DNA from: Kosakonia arachidis
GTDB lineage: Bacteria > Pseudomonadota > Gammaproteobacteria > Enterobacterales > Enterobacteriaceae
Direction of reading: 5' to 3'
Length of the DNA: 64,000 nt
Assembly (NCBI RefSeq): GCF_900116535.1
Contig: NZ_FPAU01000006.1
Span: forward strand, 1 to 64,000
Shown one piece after another: positions 9,817 through 22,105 of the stretch. Every line of letters starts with the position of its first letter. Position 1 is the first letter of the stretch. The position numbers and the translations under genes are program-made. The notes beneath the pieces are model-generated. The model was not told the origin of the DNA and did not search any database. It saw only the letters and a program-made list of their open reading frames with translations.

Positions 9817-9824
9817 TATATAAA
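9817..9824 (+). promoter_or_regulatory. grcA -10 element
   Basis: TATATAAA lies 22 bases after the proximal FNR box. This is the spacing expected when FNR replaces the need for a good -35 hexamer. The implied transcription start is around 9828-9830. Confidence 0.65.
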
Positions 9825-9901
9825 CAATCAGACAACAATGGTTTTACCAATTAGCCGGGAAAACCGGCGAATCGAATAAATGTGCCGAAGGGAGGCAAAT
9901 C

Positions 9902-10285
9902 ATGATTACTGGTATCCAGATTACTAAAGCTGCAAACAACAACTTGTTGAATTCGTTTTGGTTGCTTGATAGCGAAAAAGGCGAAGCACGTTGCGTCTGT
10001 GCAAAAGGTGGTTTCGCGGAAGATGAAGTGGTTGCAGTTAACAAACTGGGCGCTATCGAATACCGTGAAATTCCGATGGAGGTAAAACCGGAAGTACGCG
10101 TGGAAGGCGGTCAGCACTTGAACGTGAACGTTCTGCGTCGTGAAACGCTGCTTGATGCCGTTGAACATCCGGAAAAGTACCCGCAACTGACCATTCGTGT
10201 ATCCGGTTATGCAGTACGTTTTAACTCGCTGACGCCGGAACAGCAGCGCGACGTTATTGCTCGTACCTTTACTGAAAGCCTGTAA
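9902..10285 (+). CDS. grcA: autonomous glycyl radical cofactor GrcA (YfiD)
   Basis: GrcA is a stand-alone glycyl-radical domain that can replace the damaged C-terminus of pyruvate formate-lyase after oxygen exposure. The radical motif RVSGYAVRF is present with the radical glycine at Gly102, and the 127 residues equal K-12. A strong GGAGG ribosome-binding site precedes the ATG. Two FNR boxes upstream point to micro-aerobic and anaerobic expression. A bidirectional terminator separates it from srmB. Confidence 0.97.
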   Translation: MITGIQITKAANNNLLNSFWLLDSEKGEARCVCAKGGFAEDEVVAVNKLGAIEYREIPMEVKPEVRVEGGQHLNVNVLRRETLLDAVEHPEKYPQLTIRVSGYAVRFNSLTPEQQRDVIARTFTESL

Positions 10286-10300
10286 TTTCAGGCTGATATA

Positions 10301-10337
10301 AAAAAACGCCGGGATATTATATCCCGGCGTTTTTTTA
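10301..10337. terminator. bidirectional grcA/srmB terminator
   Basis: AAAAAACGCCGGGAT and its complement ATCCCGGCGTTTTTTT form a perfect stem around a short TATT loop, with A and T runs on both sides. It terminates grcA and, on the other strand, srmB, whose stop codon it overlaps. Confidence 0.92.
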
Positions 10338-11669
10338 CTCTTCTGTTTTTTGCTGCCCGCTGCTCGCAGTGCTGGGCTTGCGTCGCTTACCGATGTTTTT
10401 GGTATCACGATGGCGTTGCTTCACGCGCGGTTTCTCTTTCTCTTTCTCTTTTTTCTTCTCTTCGCGTTTGGCCAGCACTTTTTTCGACGGCTTGCCTTTC
10501 AGCTTCTCGCTTGGCACTCTCGTTGTCGGGCGCAGTTCGTCCACGACGCGGGCTTTCAGCGGCTCTTCAACGTAACGACCTACTTTGCCCAGTAACAGCT
10601 GATCGTGCGCTTCAACCAGGGAAATGGCTGCGCCTTTGCGACCGGCGCGGCCGGTGCGGCCAATACGGTGCAGATAGGTGTCGCCACTGCGCGGCATATC
10701 GAAGTTAATGACGTGACTGACATCCGGAATATCGATACCACGCGCAGCAACATCGGTGGCGATAAGCACGTTGACGCGACCATCGGTCAGTCGTTTGATC
10801 GCTTCGTTACGCTTCACCTGTACCATCTCGCCTTCGAGATAGCAGTTATTGATGCCCGCTTCGCGCAACCAGCCTGCCAGCTCATGCACGCGTTCACGTT
10901 TACGCACGAAGACGATAGAACGGCTGACTTCTGGCTGTTTCAGCAGGTGTATCAGCAGAGCGGTTTTGTGTTCAAGGTTGTCGGCGCGGTAGTACCATTG
11001 GTGGATTTTCTTACGTTCGCGCGTTGACGGTGTGGCGGAGACTTCTACGGGATCTTCCAGCAGACGTTCGGCGAAATTTTTGATCGCTTCGCCTTCAAGC
11101 GTTGCGGAGAAGAGCATCGTCTGCTTGCGCCAGCGGGTTTCACCCGCAATATGCTCAATATCCTGCGCGAAGCCCATATCCAGCATGCGGTCGGCTTCAT
11201 CGAGGATCAACGTTTCTACTGCGCGACAGTCGAAGTTCTCTTCTTTAATGTATTGCAGCAGGCGACCAGTGGTGGCAACAACGATATCCTGGTTTTCACT
11301 GAACACTTCAGCGTGGTTCATGTAGGCGACGCCGCCAGTAATGGTTGCGATATCCAGATGGGTATTCACCGCCAGTTCGCGGGCATGATCGGCAACTTGC
11401 ATTGCCAGCTCGCGGGTTGGCGTCAGGATCAGAATACGCGGCGGGCCGGATTTCTTACGTGGAAAGTCCAGAAGGTGTTGCAACGCTGGCAGCAGATAGG
11501 CCGCCGTTTTACCGGTACCAGTAGGCGCAGAACCAAGGACGTCACGCCCCTCAAGCGCAGGCGGAATGGCAGCTGCCTGGATAGCGGTTGGGCGCGTAAA
11601 GCCTTTATCCTGGAGCGCGTCCAGCAGGCTGTCGTCAAGTTCGAGTTCGGAAAAAGTCGTTACAGTCAT
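10335..11669 (-). CDS. srmB: ATP-dependent RNA helicase SrmB
   Basis: SrmB is a DEAD-box helicase that helps early assembly of the 50S ribosomal subunit. Seen in order are the Q-motif region (GFTRPTAIQ), motif I (APTGTGKTA), motif II (LDEADRMLD), motif III (FSAT) and motif VI ([13 protein letters not shown]). A lysine- and arginine-rich tail follows (about residues 385-435). The 444 residues equal K-12. It is divergent from trmN6 with about 130 bases between the starts. Confidence 0.97.
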   Translation of the reverse strand: MTVTTFSELELDDSLLDALQDKGFTRPTAIQAAAIPPALEGRDVLGSAPTGTGKTAAYLLPALQHLLDFPRKKSGPPRILILTPTRELAMQVADHARELAVNTHLDIATITGGVAYMNHAEVFSENQDIVVATTGRLLQYIKEENFDCRAVETLILDEADRMLDMGFAQDIEHIAGETRWRKQTMLFSATLEGEAIKNFAERLLEDPVEVSATPSTRERKKIHQWYYRADNLEHKTALLIHLLKQPEVSRSIVFVRKRERVHELAGWLREAGINNCYLEGEMVQVKRNEAIKRLTDGRVNVLIATDVAARGIDIPDVSHVINFDMPRSGDTYLHRIGRTGRAGRKGAAISLVEAHDQLLLGKVGRYVEEPLKARVVDELRPTTRVPSEKLKGKPSKKVLAKREEKKKEKEKEKPRVKQRHRDTKNIGKRRKPSTASSGQQKTEE

Positions 11670-11798
11670 GATCTACCTCGGTGTGGGGCGCTGATTATAG
11701 ACGTTACGGCTGGAATCTTCATCTGTTGTCTGCTTATCGCTTTTCCGGCGCTTTGCTTTCGCCTATGCTACGCCTGTTTCCGTATTGAGGTTGTAAAG

Positions 11799-12536
11799 AT
11801 GTCTCAGCCAAAGGCTCAGTTGCGCCGTGACGGCTTCACGTTTAAAGAATTCTTTGTCGCACATGATCGTTGCGCCATGAAGGTGGGCACCGATGGGTTG
11901 ATGTTGGGTGCCTGGTCGCCGGTATCAAAAGCCCGGCATGTGCTGGATATCGGCACGGGAAGCGGTCTGCTGGCGCTGATGCTGGCGCAGCGAACTGGAC
12001 CGACGGTGACCATTGATGCCGTCGAACTTGATGAGCAGGCTGCTTCTCAGGCGCAGGAAAATGTACTGGCATCGCCGTGGGCAGATCGCATTACTGTTCA
12101 TGAGGCAGATATTCGCCAGTGGAGCAATGAGAATACGGCGCGTTACGATCTGATTGTCAGCAACCCTCCCTATTTTGACGAAGGGGTGAAATGTGCAACG
12201 CCAGAACGCGATCGCGCGCGCTATACCACCACGCTGGATCATCAGTCATTACTGGAAATTGCTGCAACACTGGTGACGGAAGAGGGCTTTTTCTGCGTTG
12301 TACTACCGATTGAGGCCAGCGAACCTTTCACACAGAAAGCACTTGGTATCGGCTGGCATCTACGTTTGCGAACCGATGTGTCAGAAACGGAAAGCCGTTT
12401 GCCGCATCGTGTCCTGCTGGCGTTCTCGCCGCGCGCCGGTGACGTGTTCGCCGACCGGCTGGCGATTCGCGGGCCGGATCAGCGCTATTCCGACAGCTAC
12501 ACCGCGCTGACCCAGAGCTTCTACCTGTTTATGTAA
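11799..12536 (+). CDS. trmN: tRNA1(Val) (adenine(37)-N6)-methyltransferase TrmN6 (YfiC)
   Basis: TrmN6 methylates A37 of tRNA1(Val) with SAM. The class I methyltransferase motif [15 protein letters not shown] and the adenine-N6 catalytic motif NPPYF are both present. The ATG at 11799 gives 245 residues, the same as K-12 YfiC; the frame is open far upstream, but that part is antisense to srmB and not conserved. The last 16 bases overlap the end of the convergent nadB. Confidence 0.94.
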   Translation: MSQPKAQLRRDGFTFKEFFVAHDRCAMKVGTDGLMLGAWSPVSKARHVLDIGTGSGLLALMLAQRTGPTVTIDAVELDEQAASQAQENVLASPWADRITVHEADIRQWSNENTARYDLIVSNPPYFDEGVKCATPERDRARYTTTLDHQSLLEIAATLVTEEGFFCVVLPIEASEPFTQKALGIGWHLRLRTDVSETESRLPHRVLLAFSPRAGDVFADRLAIRGPDQRYSDSYTALTQSFYLFM

Positions 12537-14140
12537 CTGCGCGGCGAAAGTACCGTCGGGCCGGATTCCGTAAACTGTTCGGGGTAATCCAGCGTGTAAT
12601 GCAACCCGCGGCTCTCTTTGCGCTGCATCGCGCAGCGTACAATCAGCTCGGCTACTTGCACCAGGTTACGCAACTCCAGCAGATTATTAGAGACGCGGAA
12701 ATTGGCGTAGTACTCGTCAATTTCCTGTTGCAACAAGGTAATGCGGCGCATTGCGCGTTCGAGTCGTTTTGTGGTGCGTACGATACCCACGTAGTCCCAC
12801 ATAAACAGCCGCAGCTCGTGCCAGTTATGTTGCAGAATAACCCGCTCATCGGCATCGTCTACGCGGCTTTCATCCCAGGCTGGCAGCGCCGGAATGGCAT
12901 GTGCATGTGGCATGCGGCGGGCAATGTCTTCCGCCGCCGACCAACCGTACACCAGACATTCGAGCAGTGAATTCGATGCCATGCGGTTCGCACCGTGCAG
13001 GCCGGTATAGCTCACTTCGCCAACGGCATAGAGGCCATCGACGTCACTACGTCCGCAATCGTCAACCATCACTCCGCCGCATGTGTAGTGCGCAGCAGGC
13101 ACTATTGGCACAGGTTCTTTGGTCAAATCGATCCCCAGCCCCAGCAATTTTTCATAAATCATCGGGAAGTGATGACGAATAAATTCTGCAGGTTTATGGC
13201 TAATATCGAGGTACATGCAGTCCGCACCGAGGCGCTTCATTTCATGATCTATAGCGCGGGCTACGACGTCTCGCGGAGCCAGTTCGCCACGCGGATCAAA
13301 GTCCGGCATAAAACGGGTACCGTCCGGACGTTTCAACCAGGCACCTTCACCACGCAGCGCTTCGCTGAGCAGGAAGCTGCGTGCTTGCGGATGAAACAGC
13401 GCAGTGGGATGGAATTGGTTAAATTCCAGGTTCGCTACCCGGCAACCAGCGCGCCATGCCATGGCGATGCCGTCACCGGAGGAGATATCCGGGTTGGTGG
13501 TGTATTGATAGACTTTCGATGCACCGCCGGTCGCCAGCACCACCGCCTTTGCCTGGCAGGTTTCCACCTGTTCTTTATTTCGGTTCCATACCCATGCGCC
13601 AACGACGCGACGCGTGCCCGGAAGACCGATTTTGTCCGAAATAATCAAATCCACCGCATTGCAGCGCTCAAGTATGCGAATATTCGGATGGTTGATCGCC
13701 TTGCTGACCAGGGTATTTTCCACCGCTTTACCGGTGGCGTCTGCGGCATGAAGGATGCGGCGATGGCTGTGCCCGCCTTCGCGCGTCAGATGGTAGCTGG
13801 GCTCGCCATTTGCGGCGATCTCGGTGTCAAATAACACCCCCTGATCGATAAGCCACTGTACGCAGGAACGCGCATTGCTGGCGACAAACTCTGCCGCGTG
13901 ACGTTCAACAATTCCTGCGCCAGCAATCAGCGTATCTTCCACATGAGATTCGACGCTGTCTGTTTCGTCAAAAACGGCTGCAATGCCGCCCTGAGCATAA
14001 AATGTTGAGCCTTCACTGATTGGCCCCTTACTTAAGACGATGACTTTGTGCTGTGCAGCCAGACGTAAAGCTACTGAAAGACCGGCGGCGCCGCTGCCGA
14101 CAACCAGGACATCACAGGAGAGTTCAGGCGTTGTTTTCAT
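12521..14140 (-). CDS. nadB: L-aspartate oxidase NadB
   Basis: NadB oxidises L-aspartate to iminoaspartate, the first step of de novo NAD synthesis; NadA uses the product. The N-terminal FAD-binding motif [13 protein letters not shown] and the later [17 protein letters not shown] segment are typical. The length of 539 residues is one less than K-12. A perfect NadR operator lies 6 bases upstream of the start codon, so the gene should be repressed when NAD is plentiful. The gene is divergent from rpoE. Confidence 0.97.
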   Translation of the reverse strand: MKTTPELSCDVLVVGSGAAGLSVALRLAAQHKVIVLSKGPISEGSTFYAQGGIAAVFDETDSVESHVEDTLIAGAGIVERHAAEFVASNARSCVQWLIDQGVLFDTEIAANGEPSYHLTREGGHSHRRILHAADATGKAVENTLVSKAINHPNIRILERCNAVDLIISDKIGLPGTRRVVGAWVWNRNKEQVETCQAKAVVLATGGASKVYQYTTNPDISSGDGIAMAWRAGCRVANLEFNQFHPTALFHPQARSFLLSEALRGEGAWLKRPDGTRFMPDFDPRGELAPRDVVARAIDHEMKRLGADCMYLDISHKPAEFIRHHFPMIYEKLLGLGIDLTKEPVPIVPAAHYTCGGVMVDDCGRSDVDGLYAVGEVSYTGLHGANRMASNSLLECLVYGWSAAEDIARRMPHAHAIPALPAWDESRVDDADERVILQHNWHELRLFMWDYVGIVRTTKRLERAMRRITLLQQEIDEYYANFRVSNNLLELRNLVQVAELIVRCAMQRKESRGLHYTLDYPEQFTESGPTVLSPRSYINR

Positions 14141-14146
14141 GATCTG

Positions 14147-14164
14147 TGTTTAATTTACTAAACA
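14147..14164. promoter_or_regulatory. NadR operator of nadB
   Basis: TGTTTA-N6-TAAACA is a perfect match to the NadR consensus. It lies between 7 and 24 bases upstream of the nadB ATG, so bound repressor would block initiation or the first transcribed bases. Seen in sequence; NadR itself is not in the window. Confidence 0.88.
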
Positions 14165-14398
14165 AGGTTTGCTGAGCATAGCACCGTGTCCAGCGAAAGA
14201 TCACTCTTTTTTGCACTGGCTGTATTAATGGCTAAACAGGATCTTTTTGCCAGCATATGTCATAAGCGGAAAAAATAGTTAAGATGCAGATTGTTAGTGA
14301 AGGTGTATTAGAGATGAAAAAAAAACACTATTGCGTTACTCTCTGGCGATCTTAAGGTCTTCTCTTTGAGAAAACAGAGTGTTCAGCGTTTGCAGACT

Positions 14399-14404
14399 TA
14401 TAAT
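14399..14404 (+). promoter_or_regulatory. possible sigma70 -10 element upstream of rpoE
   Basis: A perfect TATAAT lies about 160 bases before rpoE. No good -35 hexamer is found at 16-18 bases, so this is only a candidate for the additional, not sigmaE-dependent promoters known upstream of rpoE in E. coli. Apart from this, the NadR box and the sigmaE promoter, I see nothing definable in the 14141-14561 gap. Confidence 0.35.
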
Positions 14405-14452
14405 GAGTGATAATAATTTTTTGCGAACGATACACAAAAACAATGGCGTAAC

Positions 14453-14480
14453 GGAACTTTACTGTAAACCTGGGCTCTAA
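14453..14480 (+). promoter_or_regulatory. sigmaE-dependent promoter of rpoE
   Basis: GGAACTT followed after exactly 16 bases by TCTAA is an excellent match to the RpoE promoter consensus (GGAACTT-N16-TCNAA). It is placed about 80 bases before the rpoE start and provides positive autoregulation of the rpoE-rseABC operon. Confidence 0.92.
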
Positions 14481-14505
14481 TTGGCTGCTTGCTCATATTG
14501 CAGTA

Positions 14506-14565
14506 TTGGAGTGGCGTTCTGGATACGCGTGGAAATTGGTTTTGGGGAGATTTTACCTCGGATGA
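14506..14565 (+). CDS. possible leader peptide overlapping rpoE (rseD-like)
   Basis: A short frame ends in TGA overlapping the rpoE start as ATGA, the arrangement used for translational coupling. From a TTG at 14506 it would encode about 19 residues ending LGRFYLG; the frame is open further back to a stop near 14445, with only non-ATG starts such as CTG at 14470. E. coli has a leader ORF, rseD, upstream of and overlapping rpoE. The start codon and length here are uncertain, and no good ribosome-binding site was confirmed. Confidence 0.4.
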   Translation: MEWRSGYAWKLVLGRFYLG

Positions 14566-15137
14566 GCGAGCAGTTAACGGATCAGGTTCTTGTCGAAAGG
14601 GTCCAAAAAGGAGATCAGAAAGCGTTTAACTTACTGGTGGTACGCTACCAGCATAAAGTGGCGAGTCTGGTTTCCCGGTATGTCCCTTCGGGCGATGTAC
14701 CTGATGTCGTACAAGAATCATTTATAAAGGCCTATCGCGCGCTTGATTCGTTCAGGGGAGATAGTGCTTTTTATACTTGGCTATACCGAATCGCTGTTAA
14801 CACAGCAAAAAATTACCTGGTCGCCCAGGGGCGCAGGCCGCCATCCAGTGATGTGGACGCGATTGATGCAGAAAACTTCGAAAGTGGCGGTGCACTGAAA
14901 GAAATTTCGAACCCTGAGAACTTAATGTTGTCAGAAGAACTGAGACAAATAGTTTTTCGTACCATTGAGTCGCTCCCGGAAGATTTACGCATGGCAATTA
15001 CGTTGCGGGAGTTGGATGGCCTGAGTTACGAAGAGATTGCGGTCATCATGGATTGCCCGGTTGGTACAGTGCGTTCACGTATCTTCCGTGCACGTGAAGC
15101 TATTGATAATAAAGTTCAACCGCTTATCAGGCGTTGA
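14562..15137 (+). CDS. rpoE: RNA polymerase sigma-E factor RpoE
   Basis: RpoE is the extracytoplasmic-stress sigma factor for unfolded outer-membrane protein stress. Region 2 (YRALDSFRGDSAFYTWLYRIAVN) and region 4 (DLRMAITLRELDGLSYEEIA with the helix-turn-helix) are both intact. The ATG at 14562 gives 191 residues, nearly identical to K-12; an upstream in-frame extension is not sigma-like. It is first in rpoE-rseA-rseB-rseC and has its own sigmaE promoter. Confidence 0.98.
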   Translation: MSEQLTDQVLVERVQKGDQKAFNLLVVRYQHKVASLVSRYVPSGDVPDVVQESFIKAYRALDSFRGDSAFYTWLYRIAVNTAKNYLVAQGRRPPSSDVDAIDAENFESGGALKEISNPENLMLSEELRQIVFRTIESLPEDLRMAITLRELDGLSYEEIAVIMDCPVGTVRSRIFRAREAIDNKVQPLIRR

Positions 15138-15168
15138 CGATAGCGGGATACTGAAAAAGGTATTAGGC

Positions 15169-15819
15169 ATGCAGAAAGAACAACTTTCCGCTTTAATGGA
15201 TGGCGAAACGCTGGATAGCGAGCTGCTCGCAGAGCTGACCCGCGATCCTGAAATGCAGAGAACCTGGGAGAACTATCACCTGATTCGCGACTCTATGCGC
15301 GGTGATACGGCCGATCTCCTCCATTTCGATATCTCCGCCCGCGTGATGGCCGCGATTCAGAACGACGTCGTTGAAACCGCAACGCCGTTGATTCCCGAAG
15401 TGCAGCCTGCACCGCACCAATGGCAGAAGATGCCGTTCTGGCACAAGGTTCGTCCGTGGGCAAGCCAACTTACTCAAATGGGCGTAGCGGCATGCGTATC
15501 GCTTGCTGTTATTGTTGGTGTCCAGCACTATAATGGCTCGACTGAATCAACCCAACAGCCCGAAGCGCCAGTGTTTAATACACTGCCGATGATGGGTAAA
15601 GCCAGTCCGGTAAGTTTGGGGGTTCCTTCTGATGCATCGGCAAACGCCGGTCAGCAACAGCAGGTGCAGGAACAGCGTCGTCGCATTAATGCGATGTTGC
15701 AGGATTACGAACTGCAACGCCGTCTGCACTCCGAACAGCTTCAGTTTGAGCAGGCGCAAACGCAGCAGGCCGCTGTACAGGTGCCAGGAAATCAAACTTT
15801 AGGAACGCAATCGCAGTAA
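15169..15819 (+). CDS. rseA: anti-sigma-E factor RseA
   Basis: RseA is the inner-membrane protein that holds RpoE inactive and is destroyed by DegS and RseP during envelope stress. The cytoplasmic N-terminus (MQKEQLSALMDGETLDSELL) is the sigma-binding domain. One membrane segment lies around residues 100-118 (MGVAACVSLAVIVGV), followed by a periplasmic domain with a glutamine-rich C-terminus. The 216 residues match K-12. It begins 31 bases after rpoE, and its stop overlaps the rseB start as TAATG. Confidence 0.97.
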   Translation: MQKEQLSALMDGETLDSELLAELTRDPEMQRTWENYHLIRDSMRGDTADLLHFDISARVMAAIQNDVVETATPLIPEVQPAPHQWQKMPFWHKVRPWASQLTQMGVAACVSLAVIVGVQHYNGSTESTQQPEAPVFNTLPMMGKASPVSLGVPSDASANAGQQQQVQEQRRRINAMLQDYELQRRLHSEQLQFEQAQTQQAAVQVPGNQTLGTQSQ

Positions 15820-16772
15820 TGAAGCAACTTTGGTGTGCCATGTCTTTTGTGGCTACTGGCCTGTTCTTCTCTGTCAACGCCTCGGCTGATGATTCATCCG
15901 GGGCGTTGTTGCAGCAAATGAATGTGGCGAGTCAGTCACTCAACTACGAACTGTCTTTTATCAGCATTAATAAGCAGGGAGTAGAGTCTTTACGCTACCG
16001 TCATGTGCGTTTGAATGACCAACCGCTTGCACAGTTATTGCAAATGGACGGTCCGCGCCGGGAAGTGGTGCAGAGGGGCAGTGAGATCAGCTACTTTGAG
16101 CCTGGTCTTGAGCCCTTTACGCTCAACGGCAACTATATTGTCGATTCACTACCGTCGCTGGTTTATACCGATTTCAAACGTCTTTCCCCTTACTATGACT
16201 TCATCTCTGTAGGCCGTACGCGCATTGCCGACAGGCTGTGCGAAGTGATCCGTGTTGTGGCGCGCGATGGCACGCGGTACAGCTATATCGTCTGGATGGA
16301 TGAGGAGACGCATTTGCCAATGCGTGTCGACTTGCTCGATCGCGATGGCGAAACCCTTGAGCAGTTCCGCGTCATCGCATTCTCGGTCAATGGCCAGGTT
16401 ACCAGTAATATGCAGACGCTGGCAAAAGCCAGTCTGCCGCCGCTGCTGTCATTACCGGTTGGCGATAAGGTTGATTTCAATTGGACGCCATCCTGGGTGC
16501 CGCAGGGCTTTGAGCAGATATCCAGTAGCCGCCGTAAATTGCCAACGCTTGAGATGCCGGTTGAATCGCGTCTTTATTCTGATGGGTTATTCAGCTTCTC
16601 GGTTAATATCAGCCCGGCCAATCAGAACAGTGCTGAACAGTTGCTGCGCACCGGTCGACGCACCGTGATGACCACGGTTCGCGATAACGCGGAAATCACT
16701 GTTGTCGGCGAATTGCCACCGCAAACCGCAAAACGCATTGCGGACAGTCTTAAATTCAAGGCCGCACAATGA
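15819..16772 (+). CDS. rseB: sigma-E regulatory protein RseB
   Basis: RseB is periplasmic and binds the periplasmic part of RseA, protecting it from DegS until lipopolysaccharide signals arrive. A signal peptide (about residues 1-23, ending NASA) is followed by the MucB/RseB N-terminal lipid-binding domain and the smaller C-terminal RseA-binding domain. The 317 residues are one fewer than in K-12. Its stop overlaps rseC by four bases. Confidence 0.96.
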   Translation: MKQLWCAMSFVATGLFFSVNASADDSSGALLQQMNVASQSLNYELSFISINKQGVESLRYRHVRLNDQPLAQLLQMDGPRREVVQRGSEISYFEPGLEPFTLNGNYIVDSLPSLVYTDFKRLSPYYDFISVGRTRIADRLCEVIRVVARDGTRYSYIVWMDEETHLPMRVDLLDRDGETLEQFRVIAFSVNGQVTSNMQTLAKASLPPLLSLPVGDKVDFNWTPSWVPQGFEQISSSRRKLPTLEMPVESRLYSDGLFSFSVNISPANQNSAEQLLRTGRRTVMTTVRDNAEITVVGELPPQTAKRIADSLKFKAAQ

Positions 16773-17248
16773 TTAAAGAGTGGGCGACAGTTATTTCCTG
16801 GCAAAATGGTAACGCGCTGGTCGAATGTGATGTCAAAGCATCCTGTAGCAGTTGTGCTTCCCGTGCAGGTTGCGGCAGCCGTGTGCTGAATAAGCTGGGT
16901 CCGCAAACAACGCATACGATTGCTGTTCCTTGCGAACAACCGCTGGTGGCGGGGCAAAAAGTGGAGTTGGGCATTGCTGAAGCCAGCTTGCTAAGCTCCG
17001 CAATGCTGGTGTATATGTCCCCGCTGGTGGGGCTGTTTGCCGTGGGCGCTATTTTCCAGTCGCTTTTTGCTGCCGATATCGCAGCGCTGTGCGGTGCGGT
17101 GCTGGGCGGTGTTGGCGGCTTTTTACTCGCGCGCGAGCTGTCGCCAAAGCTGGCTACCCGCAGTGAATGGCAACCGGTGATCTTAAGCGTTGGCTTGCCG
17201 CCAGAGATGATTCGCGTCGATAGCGTCACTGCGGAAAATCATCCGTAA
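16769..17248 (+). CDS. rseC: SoxR-reducing system / sigma-E locus protein RseC
   Basis: RseC is a small inner-membrane protein of the RseC/MucC family, linked in K-12 to reduction of the SoxR iron-sulfur cluster with the Rsx complex. The cysteine cluster CSSCASRAGC lies near residues 28-37, and two hydrophobic segments follow in the middle of the protein. The 159 residues equal K-12. It is the last gene of the rpoE operon; a 145-base gap with a possible TAGAAT -10 (17314-17319) separates it from lepA. Confidence 0.94.
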   Translation: MIKEWATVISWQNGNALVECDVKASCSSCASRAGCGSRVLNKLGPQTTHTIAVPCEQPLVAGQKVELGIAEASLLSSAMLVYMSPLVGLFAVGAIFQSLFAADIAALCGAVLGGVGGFLLARELSPKLATRSEWQPVILSVGLPPEMIRVDSVTAENHP

Positions 17249-17393
17249 TTTCCCTTTTCGCCTTGCGGTAATGGCGTCACTTTCTGGCATTTCCCCGCAT
17301 TGTGGTTGTAGTGTAGAATGCGGCGTTTCAGTACATTTGACGTCAGGCGCGAACAGGCCTCTTAGCTACTCGTAAGGCATAAAATCTCACTCT

Positions 17394-19193
<1,800 letters not shown>

Positions 19194-19208
19194 CCTAGAG
19201 GAGTTGGC

Positions 19209-20183
19209 ATGGCGAACATGTTTGCCCTGATACTGGTGATCGCGACGCTGGTGACGGGAATTTTATGGTGCCTGGATAAGTTTATTTTTGCACCGAAACG
19301 TCGGGAACGTCAGGCTGCCGCACAAGCTGCTACAGATGATGCGCTTGATGCGAAAACGCTGAAGAAAATCGGCCCGAAACCGGGCTGGCTGGAAACGGGG
19401 GCTTCTGTCTTCCCGGTGCTGGCGATTGTTCTGGTCGTGCGTTCGTTTATCTATGAACCTTTTCAGATCCCGTCAGGTTCGATGATGCCGACGCTGCTGA
19501 TTGGCGATTTTATTCTGGTGGAGAAATTTGCCTATGGCATTAAAGATCCAATTTACCAGAAAACGCTGATCGAAACCGGGCATCCGAAACGCGGCGATAT
19601 TGCTGTATTTAAATACCCGGACGATCCGCGTCTTGACTACATCAAGCGCGTAGTTGGCCTTCCGGGCGATAAAGTCACTTATGATCCGGTGAGCAAACAG
19701 GTTACCGTGCAGCCGAACTGTAGCTCTGGCCAGGCATGCGGTAGCGCGCTGCCGATCACTTACAGCAATGTGGAAGAGAGCGATTTTGTGCAGACTTTCG
19801 GTCGTCGTACCGGCGGTGAAGCGAGCAGCGGTTTCTTCCAGATACCGAAAGGGCAGAGTATGGACGACGGCGTGCGTCTGGCCGAGCGTAAAGAGACGCT
19901 GGGTGATGTGACGCACCGCATTCTGACCGTGCCTATCGCGCAGGATCAATTGGGGATTTACTATCGCCAGGCGAACCAGCCACTGGCTACATGGGTTGTG
20001 CCACCGGGTCACTACTTTATGATGGGTGATAACCGCGACAACAGCGCGGACAGTCGTTACTGGGGTTTTGTACCGGAGCAAAATCTGGTGGGTCGGGCCA
20101 CGGCAATCTGGATGAGCTTCGAGAAACAAGAAGGTGAATGGCCGACAGGCGTACGCCTGAATCGTATCGGCGGAATTCATTAA
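19209..20183 (+). CDS. lepB: signal peptidase I LepB
   Basis: LepB cleaves signal peptides from exported proteins at the periplasmic face of the inner membrane. Two membrane segments lie near the N-terminus (about 4-22 and 64-80). The catalytic serine motif IPSGSMMPTL (Ser91) and the lysine motif YIKRVVGLPGD are intact, as is GDNRDNSADSRYWG. The 324 residues match K-12. A GAGG box lies before the ATG. Confidence 0.98.
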   Translation: MANMFALILVIATLVTGILWCLDKFIFAPKRRERQAAAQAATDDALDAKTLKKIGPKPGWLETGASVFPVLAIVLVVRSFIYEPFQIPSGSMMPTLLIGDFILVEKFAYGIKDPIYQKTLIETGHPKRGDIAVFKYPDDPRLDYIKRVVGLPGDKVTYDPVSKQVTVQPNCSSGQACGSALPITYSNVEESDFVQTFGRRTGGEASSGFFQIPKGQSMDDGVRLAERKETLGDVTHRILTVPIAQDQLGIYYRQANQPLATWVVPPGHYFMMGDNRDNSADSRYWGFVPEQNLVGRATAIWMSFEKQEGEWPTGVRLNRIGGIH

Positions 20184-20189
20184 TTAGCC

Positions 20190-20216
20190 GGGGCGCAATC
20201 ATTACGCTTGCGCCCC
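20190..20216 (+). terminator. hairpin after lepB (probable terminator)
   Basis: A nine-base perfect stem (GGGGCGCAA / TTGCGCCCC) starts seven bases after the lepB stop codon. It lacks a strong T tract (GAATTATTT follows), so termination may be partial. Confidence 0.55.
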
Positions 20217-20274
20217 GAATTATTTCCAAGATTATTCCCATCTGACTAACGACAACCCCGGTCGTTGCGTATAG

Positions 20275-21983
<1,709 letters not shown>

Positions 21984-22105
21984 GCGTGCCATCTCGATGA
22001 ATTTCGGGTGGCAGGCAGGTGGCCATGCCGTAAGTCTTCAAATCAGCAACTGGCTTATGCAAAAGCAGCCTGTTCATCTGCAATCTGAACGCCGGGCATA
22101 ACATA

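Noticed and set aside
11151-11798. Upstream extension of the trmN reading frame by more than 200 codons
   Set aside because: The extension runs antisense through srmB and is not conserved; the ATG at 11799 reproduces the K-12 protein length exactly.
12995-13834. 279-codon frame opposite nadB
   Set aside because: It lies completely within nadB on the other strand and its translation has no recognisable fold or motif.
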